A model generated the notes under the pieces. The model was not told where the DNA came from. It worked only from the letters and a program-made list of their open reading frames with translations, and ran no database searches. Source: Gemmatimonadaceae bacterium (GTDB lineage: Bacteria > Gemmatimonadota > Gemmatimonadetes > Gemmatimonadales > Gemmatimonadaceae). From it: 11,968 nt of DNA. A program made the translations under genes and the position numbers. This document shows positions 8,172-11,968 of this stretch, piece by piece. The stretch is taken from assembly GCA_025451425.1 (NCBI GenBank), contig JANWKK010000032.1, positions 1 through 11,968 of the forward strand. The letters run 5' to 3'. Within the stretch, counting starts at the first letter, position 1; each line of letters starts with the position of its first letter.

Positions 8172-9194
8172 TCACGAGGACCAGCTCACGCGCAGGCGGT
8201 CGAGCGCGACGGCGAGCACGATGATCATGCCGATGATGATCTCCTGGATGTAGTTCGGCCATCCCATCTGCTGGCAGCCGTTGCGCAAGAGGGCCATGAT
8301 CAGCGCGCCGACGATCGAGCCACCGATACTCCCCTCCCCTCCGAGCAAGCTCCCGCCACCGATGACCACGGCGGCGATGATATCCAGCTCCACGCCGTTG
8401 GCGACTGTTGGGTCACCCTGCCGTAGGCGCGACATCTGCAGCACGCCGGTGAGGCCGAAGATCAATCCCGCACCGCAGTAGATGATGAGCTTCAGCCGGT
8501 CGATCGCGATGCCGCAGGCTCGCGCCGCCGCCTCGTTCGAGCCGAGCGCGAAGATGTGCCTGCCGAACACCGTCTGACGGAGGACGAGCGCGACCACCAG
8601 CGCGAGCAGCGCGGTCAGCCACACGCCTGGTGGAAAGATCAGCCACGGCGGGCGCGGAAAGGTGACCAGGAGCTCGTTGACCCACGTGCGAGGGAAATTT
8701 ACGGTTTGCTCATGCGCTAACCATTTTGCCACGCCGCGAGCGATGCCGAGCATCCCAAGCGTAGCGATGAACGGCACGACACGCAGGCGCGTGATGATGA
8801 GTCCATTGGCCAAACCAACCCCACCGCCGACTACGACCGCGAACAGAATCGCGAGGAGGCCCGTCGCCCCCGATTGGAGCGCGAGGGCCGCGACGACCCC
8901 CGTGAGCGCAATCGTGGCGCCGACAGACAGGTCGATCCCGCCACTGATCATGATGATGGTCATGCCAATCGCGCCCATGGCCACGATGACCGTTTGCGCC
9001 AGGACCACGCGCAGGTTCAGCGGCGACAGATACCGCGCGGGCGCTCCGGTCACTAGCGCAAAGGCGCCAACCACGAGCACGAGCGCCAGTGCCGGAGCCG
9101 CGCTCCGAACCCACGGCGCCAGGGAGCGAGACGAGATTGGCGGTCGCCTAACGATCTCGGGCGCGGGAACCGCCGCTACTGGTTGATCGCCCAT
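8172..9194 (-). CDS. Sugar ABC transporter permease (RbsC type)
   Basis: A 340-residue, very hydrophobic inner-membrane permease of the monosaccharide (BPD_transp_2) class, with roughly eight to ten membrane helices after a polar N-terminus of about 30 residues. Family signatures are visible: GGIDLSVGA (85-93), the cytoplasmic coupling-loop segment GSNEAAARACGI (218-229) and the glycine-rich VIGGGSLLGGEGSIGG (277-292). It presumably works as a dimer with the RbsA-type ATPase and the lipoprotein binding protein at the far end of the operon, about 5 kb downstream. No second permease gene is seen, so a homodimer is expected. The ATG at 9194 has only a weak, distant GAGG upstream. It is the first catabolic gene of the run and lies 82 bases after the phosphatidyltransferase stop, so an operon promoter could be in that gap, though I see no convincing -35/-10 pair. 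Confidence 0.94.
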   Translation of the reverse strand: MGDQPVAAVPAPEIVRRPPISSRSLAPWVRSAAPALALVLVVGAFALVTGAPARYLSPLNLRVVLAQTVIVAMGAIGMTIIMISGGIDLSVGATIALTGVVAALALQSGATGLLAILFAVVVGGGVGLANGLIITRLRVVPFIATLGMLGIARGVAKWLAHEQTVNFPRTWVNELLVTFPRPPWLIFPPGVWLTALLALVVALVLRQTVFGRHIFALGSNEAAARACGIAIDRLKLIIYCGAGLIFGLTGVLQMSRLRQGDPTVANGVELDIIAAVVIGGGSLLGGEGSIGGSIVGALIMALLRNGCQQMGWPNYIQEIIIGMIIVLAVALDRLRVSWSS

Positions 9195-9243
9195 CAGATG
9201 TTCGCGGCCTCGCGCAACCTTGGGTCATGCCACACCGAGGAGG

Positions 9244-9264
9244 CCGACAACGGTAACGTCTCGG
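9244..9264 (-). other. Possible RNA hairpin in the gap before the fucose operon
   Basis: Read on the minus strand, CCGAGACG and CGTTGTCGG flank a UUAC loop and can pair over eight base pairs with one G-U wobble and one bulged G. It lies in the 82-base gap between the phosphatidyltransferase stop and the permease start. No U-run follows, so it does not look like an ordinary intrinsic terminator. It could be a processing or attenuation element, or chance. Confidence 0.2.
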
Positions 9265-9276
9265 TCCCGGCGATGG

Positions 9277-9798
9277 CTAGGGGGGTGTCTCCGCTCCCGC
9301 GCGCAAAACCGCGTGCGTGTAGTCCGCGATGGCGACCACCGAGACAAGAGCAACCAACGCGATGAATGGCGTGAGCGGTCGCACGCCGACCACGAGTGCG
9401 AGGAGTGTCACCAGCTGGAGCACGGTGACGATCTTTCCGGGAAGGCGCGCCTTGAGCTCGACCGATCGCAGTCGTGGCACGGTGCGGGCGACAAAAAAGC
9501 CCAACGCGGTAGCGATATCGCGCAATAGCAATAACAGCGACTCGATAATCGAAAGCTCGCCCTTTAGCACATACATAACAATCGCGACGAGCACGAAGAT
9601 GCGGTCGGCGATCGGATCGACCAGCGCACCCCAGCGCGTGGCAGTATTCGTCCGTCGTGCGAGCCATCCGTCCAGAAAGTCCGTGGCAGCTGCGAGACAG
9701 ATCAGAGCAGCACGAGCCGCCGGTCCCGCTGGAATGAAGAGGACCGCTAACAGCAATCGGGACAGCGACAGGACGTTAGGAAGTCGGCGAAAGCTCAC
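9277..9798 (-). CDS. pgsA: CDP-alcohol phosphatidyltransferase, PgsA type
   Basis: A 173-residue membrane enzyme that most likely transfers a phosphatidyl group from CDP-diacylglycerol to glycerol-3-phosphate, the committed step to phosphatidylglycerol. The diagnostic motif D-x2-D-G-x2-A-R-x8-G-x3-D-x3-D is complete: Asp40, Asp43, Gly44, Ala47, Arg48, Gly57, Asp61 and Asp65. Its opening FRRLPNVLSLSRLLL resembles the PNxLTxxR start of PgsA proteins, and GKIVTVLQ (121-128) matches the later GKxxTxxQ region. I chose the GTG at 9798, which has AAGG eleven bases upstream and gives the normal family length. The frame stays open to an ATG at 9915, but that would overlap the neighbouring gene by 86 bases and add an unrelated polar N-terminus. 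Other head groups (inositol, choline) are less likely. It has no obvious link to fucose metabolism. Confidence 0.85.
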   Translation of the reverse strand: MSFRRLPNVLSLSRLLLAVLFIPAGPAARAALICLAAATDFLDGWLARRTNTATRWGALVDPIADRIFVLVAIVMYVLKGELSIIESLLLLLRDIATALGFFVARTVPRLRSVELKARLPGKIVTVLQLVTLLALVVGVRPLTPFIALVALVSVVAIADYTHAVLRAGAETPP

Positions 9799-9829
9799 TG
9801 CGCGAATGGCCTTGCATGGTACAGCGAAG

Positions 9830-10705
9830 TCATACACACCGACGTTGGGCGTTCGACCATTCGAGCTGCACAGTGTATGCGCCGAGTTTTCTCGTCTGCC
9901 ACGCGCAGATGTCACCGATCTCGCCGTTCGCGTCGTCGTACCAACCCGTACCGGGAACTGGATCGGTGATCGCCTCGCAGAGTTCGTGGGAGCTCGTAGA
10001 CGTCAGTGCATCGAGCACGGACAGATTGCCGAGACAGCCGGCGCAGTTCGGATAGGGCATGGCGGCATAGAACGTCGTGCTGCCGATGCTATCGTGGTAT
10101 CCGCAGAACGCTTGGCACGAGCGCGCACTGCCCTGAACGAGCGTGATGCCCGGCGGGAGATAGAGGAAGTACAGGATGTCAGGCCCCGGTTTCGGCACCG
10201 GTGCTCCCGCAGCGATCGCTTGCTGCAATGTCTGCTGAAGCCATGCGTCGGTGACACTGGCGGGCGGCTTGATTGACGAGAGCGTGGCGCTTCCGAGAAA
10301 CGTTCCGTGGCCGATCGTGACGCCCGGGACATCATACTCGGCAAGTTGGTCGACCAATGCGCTCGTGAGGACGAATGTGAAAAACGCGTCGAGCTGCGCG
10401 GCCAGCGGCTTGAGTTGGGGATTCGACCATGCGCTGCCGACGTACAGCGTGAAGACTCGAGCGGCGGCGAGGAGCGGCCCCCCACGATAGGTCAGCGATG
10501 GTGGTGGCGCGGCGGGTACAGTGGAGACGTGGGGAAAGAGATCCTTCGGCGCCGAGATCGGCACGATGCGAATCGCGTCGACGATACGCTCCCGAGGACT
10601 CCGTCGTCCGGCCGCGTTCGATCGTTGCCCGGTCTTCACTGCCGCCGCTGGGCGCGACTTCGCCCCTCTCTGCTGCTTTGTCCCGCGTCCTTTCCGCGCT
10701 GCCAT
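9830..10705 (-). CDS. EXORDIUM/Phi-1-like protein with HELxE motif, function unknown
   Basis: A 291-residue protein. Residues 1-45 are very basic (Lys/Arg/Ala-rich) and do not form a signal peptide. The C-terminal half resembles my recollection of the plant EXORDIUM/phosphate-induced Phi-1 family: a strand LYFLYLPPGI, Cys197 and Cys201 with CGYH, Cys221-x2-Cys224, then SSHELCEAITDP (238-249), WYDDANGEIGDIC (255-267) and a closing VQLEWSNAQRRC. In plant proteins this end reads HELxE...NPLVNAWY...EI.DLC. The HE-x2-E motif and nearby acidic residues could bind metal, but I do not claim peptidase activity. Seven Cys between 197 and 290 suggest disulfides, which would be odd in the cytoplasm without a signal. 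A strong GGAGG lies ten bases before the ATG. It follows the 175-residue gene after 36 bases and precedes pgsA by 31. Confidence 0.75.
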   Translation of the reverse strand: MAARKGRGTKQQRGAKSRPAAAVKTGQRSNAAGRRSPRERIVDAIRIVPISAPKDLFPHVSTVPAAPPPSLTYRGGPLLAAARVFTLYVGSAWSNPQLKPLAAQLDAFFTFVLTSALVDQLAEYDVPGVTIGHGTFLGSATLSSIKPPASVTDAWLQQTLQQAIAAGAPVPKPGPDILYFLYLPPGITLVQGSARSCQAFCGYHDSIGSTTFYAAMPYPNCAGCLGNLSVLDALTSTSSHELCEAITDPVPGTGWYDDANGEIGDICAWQTRKLGAYTVQLEWSNAQRRCV

Positions 10706-10720
10706 GATTCGCGATCCTCC
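10706..10720 (-). promoter_or_regulatory. Ribosome binding site of the EXORDIUM-like gene
   Basis: GGAGG at 10720-10716 with ten bases to the ATG at 10705. It supports this start and the unusual basic N-terminus that follows. Confidence 0.65.
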
Positions 10721-10726
10721 AGACTT

Positions 10727-10733
10727 CGTTAGG
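10727..10733 (+). repeat. CGTTAGG heptamer between the two hypothetical genes
   Basis: CGTTAGG on the plus strand within the 36-base gap between the 175-residue gene and the EXORDIUM-like gene, just upstream of the latter's GGAGG. Confidence 0.45.
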
Positions 10734-10741
10734 TGGCTCGG

Positions 10742-11269
10742 CTAGATGGTCACCACTGCCCAACTCGTGGGCATGATTGGGCCGGAGCCCCTGATCGGCG
10801 CGCCGGACGTCAACGAGCTCAGCACGCGCGATTCGCCCTCCGAGCCGGGACCGTGGACATTGTACGTGAAGCCGACGTTCAGTCGAGGGAATACTTCGAA
10901 GTAGCCTGCCCACGCGTGGAATAACGCGGTGTAGTCATGGTCTCTGATGAGACAAAGCTCATGAGCCGTGGCGCCAGTCGCGGCCAGATACAGCACGCCA
11001 TCCTTTTTGAACGGGAGGGTCTTCGTTTTTCCATTGATCGTGGTATCGGCCTTTGTCATGACCACTTTCTTCCACGATACGCCGCCATGCATATACCGAC
11101 GCGCAACAAACTCGGCGATCAAGGAGCAGTTACGGGTGCCAGTCGGGCCACTCGCAGAATCAGGCGTCACCGCCTCCGGCATTTCCACCCATCGCTTCAC
11201 AATCGCCACGGCGGCCGCAGTCGTCGAAATACTATTTATCTCATCGATCATCAATCCAAGAGTCGACAT
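10742..11269 (-). CDS. Hypothetical protein, possible papain-like fold
   Basis: A 175-residue protein I do not recognise. It has no signal peptide or membrane helix. The N-terminal 30 residues look helical. GTRNCSLIAEFVARRY (44-59) places Cys48 at the start of a helix. After a Lys/Thr-rich strand region (67-90) comes AHELCLIRD (102-110) and then ALFHAWAGYFEVF (115-127). A Cys at a helix start followed about 55 residues later by a His on a strand is the order seen in papain-like and NlpC/P60 hydrolases, with Asp110 or His118 as possible partners. This is a weak structural guess. Coding support comes from its length, its same-strand position 36 bases before the EXORDIUM-like gene, and the lack of a better frame. 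No good ribosome binding site precedes the ATG at 11269; Met7 (11251) is an alternative start. Confidence 0.65.
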   Translation of the reverse strand: MSTLGLMIDEINSISTTAAAVAIVKRWVEMPEAVTPDSASGPTGTRNCSLIAEFVARRYMHGGVSWKKVVMTKADTTINGKTKTLPFKKDGVLYLAATGATAHELCLIRDHDYTALFHAWAGYFEVFPRLNVGFTYNVHGPGSEGESRVLSSLTSGAPIRGSGPIMPTSWAVVTI

Positions 11270-11585
11270 GCGCGCTCGCGTCGCTGAAGGTCAGGCTTGC
11301 ATTTCAGGATGGCACGAGAATGCATCGGCGACACTCAATTAGCGAGATCTATTCGACAATCTTGACGAGTTCTGCAACAGACGGGAGGAGCGAAACGATC
11401 GATGCGCCTCGGCTCGGCACGTTCGCCGCATGCGAGCAGATCGCTCCCCTCGGCGCTCATAAACCGCCGTTCGGAACAGTAGAGCGTCGTTGGCGACGAG
11501 ACGCGGATCCTTTGGTCGTCGCCGGCGTCTCACTCCATGCGGCCACCATGATTGAACAGTTTCGGCCGCACTACTTGGAGGAGAT
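11270..11585. other. Divergent intergenic region
   Basis: About 316 bases lie between the start of the minus-strand 175-residue gene and the start of the plus-strand secreted-protein gene. Promoters for both directions should be here or inside the possible 89-codon frame. I looked for -35/-10 pairs: TTGACG at about 11361-11366 on the plus strand is a fair -35 but has no matching -10 at normal spacing. No tRNA, terminator or inverted repeat stood out. Confidence 0.4.
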
Positions 11586-11589
11586 ATGA
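11320..11589 (+). CDS. Possible small protein overlapping the secreted-protein gene start
   Basis: An 89-codon frame from an ATG preceded at ten bases by AGGA. Its TGA overlaps the ATG of the next gene in an ATGA, the usual sign of translational coupling. The predicted product is polar and mixed, with no family resemblance I can name, no signal peptide and no membrane helix. Its last codons (LEEI) are also the GGAGGAG ribosome binding site of the next gene, so the overlap may be incidental. It could simply be leader sequence. Confidence 0.3.
   Translation: MHRRHSISEIYSTILTSSATDGRSETIDAPRLGTFAACEQIAPLGAHKPPFGTVERRWRRDADPLVVAGVSLHAATMIEQFRPHYLEEI
11577..11583 (+). promoter_or_regulatory. Ribosome binding site of the secreted-protein gene
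   Basis: GGAGGAG immediately before the ATG at 11586. Together with the signal peptide it marks this as a genuine gene start. Confidence 0.7.
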
Positions 11590-11968
11590 GAAAGCTCATG
11601 ATTGTTGCCGGCGCGTTAGCAGCGGTCACCTCACTTGGTGCGATGCGCACGGCGAACGCCGCGGAGGTCAATCCGGGTCGTGCGCCGACGGCACAGCCGG
11701 CGGCGACCCACTCGTCGAATTCAGTTGATGATGCTTGGGGACATCGCGTGTATCCAGCGCCGACGCGTCCCACACCAACGGATCGCGACGCGCGACACGA
11801 CTCAGACGCCAATGGCTCGAGAGGCACGTCGCACTCGATACCGTCGCGTGTGTCCGACCCTCGCGCTGGCCAGCGAAAGTCCAGCTCTGACGACGGTCAC
11901 GCGAACATCCATCAAAAGGCACCGTCACGTGTCGCTGGGCACGATGTGAAGACGCCAGTGCGGCAGCC
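11586..11968 (+). CDS. Secreted low-complexity protein, N-terminal part (runs off right edge)
   Basis: The plus-strand frame opens with an ATG and stays open for 127 codons to the window end, so the gene is cut off. Residues 1-25 are a clear Sec signal peptide: MRK, a hydrophobic core (LMIVAGALAAVTSLGAM) and a small-residue cleavage site at about TANA/AEV. The mature part seen here (about 100 residues) is hydrophilic and rich in Pro, Ser, Thr, Arg, Asp and His, with almost no hydrophobic stretches. It is probably disordered: a linker, a cell-surface extension or a stalk before a domain outside the window. No family is recognisable. A GGAGGAG (11577-11583) lies just before the ATG, fixing the start although the spacing is slightly short. 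It is transcribed away from the rest of the window. An open frame on the opposite strand here is a shadow. Confidence 0.65.
   Translation, partial: MRKLMIVAGALAAVTSLGAMRTANAAEVNPGRAPTAQPAATHSSNSVDDAWGHRVYPAPTRPTPTDRDARHDSDANGSRGTSHSIPSRVSDPRAGQRKSSSDDGHANIHQKAPSRVAGHDVKTPVRQ

Noticed and set aside
8128..8262. Upstream extension of the lactonase frame to 8262
   Set aside because: It overlaps the end of the permease gene and is His/Arg-rich. The internal ATG at 8127 has a good ribosome binding site and abuts the HxH strand.
9799..9915. Upstream extension of the PgsA-type frame to 9915
   Set aside because: It would overlap the EXORDIUM-like gene by 86 bases and add a polar stretch not typical of the family.
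700..10733. Integron attC sites suggested by GTTAGGC/GCCTAAC core-like words
   Set aside because: attC needs an RYYYAAC and a GTTRRRY core in inverted arrangement some 50-150 bases apart. The copies here are isolated, several are inside coding sequence, and no integrase is present.
10968..11342. 124-codon plus-strand frame opposite the 175-residue gene
   Set aside because: It has hydrophobic patches but no clear ribosome binding site or family. The minus-strand frame is longer and lies in line with its neighbours.
11339..11827. 162-codon minus-strand frame across the right-hand intergenic region
   Set aside because: It is antisense to a gene start with a good ribosome binding site and signal peptide, and its Arg/Ser/Ala-rich product looks like a shadow.

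Overview
This window looks like part of a high-G+C bacterial chromosome (roughly 60% by eye). The substrate-binding protein has a lipoprotein signal, so the host has a periplasm or an equivalent outer face. The sequence does not fix the phylum. A soil or aquatic, carbohydrate-degrading, Gram-negative-type bacterium fits; Gemmatimonadota, Acidobacteriota or proteobacterial relatives are guesses only. I saw no tRNA, rRNA, CRISPR array or insertion sequence.

The core (about 405-9194, all minus strand, read right to left) is a compact catabolic operon for L-fucose and L-fucosides using the non-phosphorylating (Xanthomonas-type) route. In transcription order it encodes: an RbsC-type sugar ABC permease; an L-fuconolactonase-type amidohydrolase; two short-chain dehydrogenases; an L-fuconate dehydratase of the enolase superfamily with all catalytic residues in register; a GH29 alpha-L-fucosidase without a signal peptide; a lipoprotein sugar-binding protein; and an RbsA-type double ATPase. 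Junctions are tight, with several 4-base stop/start overlaps. The genes fit one scheme: import of fucose or a small fucoside, hydrolysis in the cytoplasm, oxidation to fuconolactone, opening to fuconate, dehydration to 2-keto-3-deoxy-L-fuconate and a second oxidation. The last enzyme (2,4-diketo-3-deoxy-L-fuconate hydrolase or an aldolase) and a regulator are not in the window.

Downstream of the ATPase, at the left edge, an open frame (296 to 1, minus) encodes a basic, disordered N-terminus and one membrane helix before running off the window.

Upstream of the operon, on the same strand, lie a CDP-alcohol phosphatidyltransferase (PgsA type, 9277-9798), a 291-residue protein with a C-terminal half resembling the plant EXORDIUM/Phi-1 family (HELxE motif, 9830-10705), and a 175-residue unknown with a possible papain-like Cys/His arrangement (10742-11269). 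Gaps of 31-82 bases would allow one long transcript, but the functions are unrelated.

At the right edge a divergent plus-strand gene begins at 11586 with a good ribosome binding site and a signal peptide, encodes a low-complexity secreted protein and leaves the window. A possible 89-codon frame ends on its start codon. The heptamer CGTTAGG (or its complement) occurs eight times in the window, three of them in short intergenic gaps.
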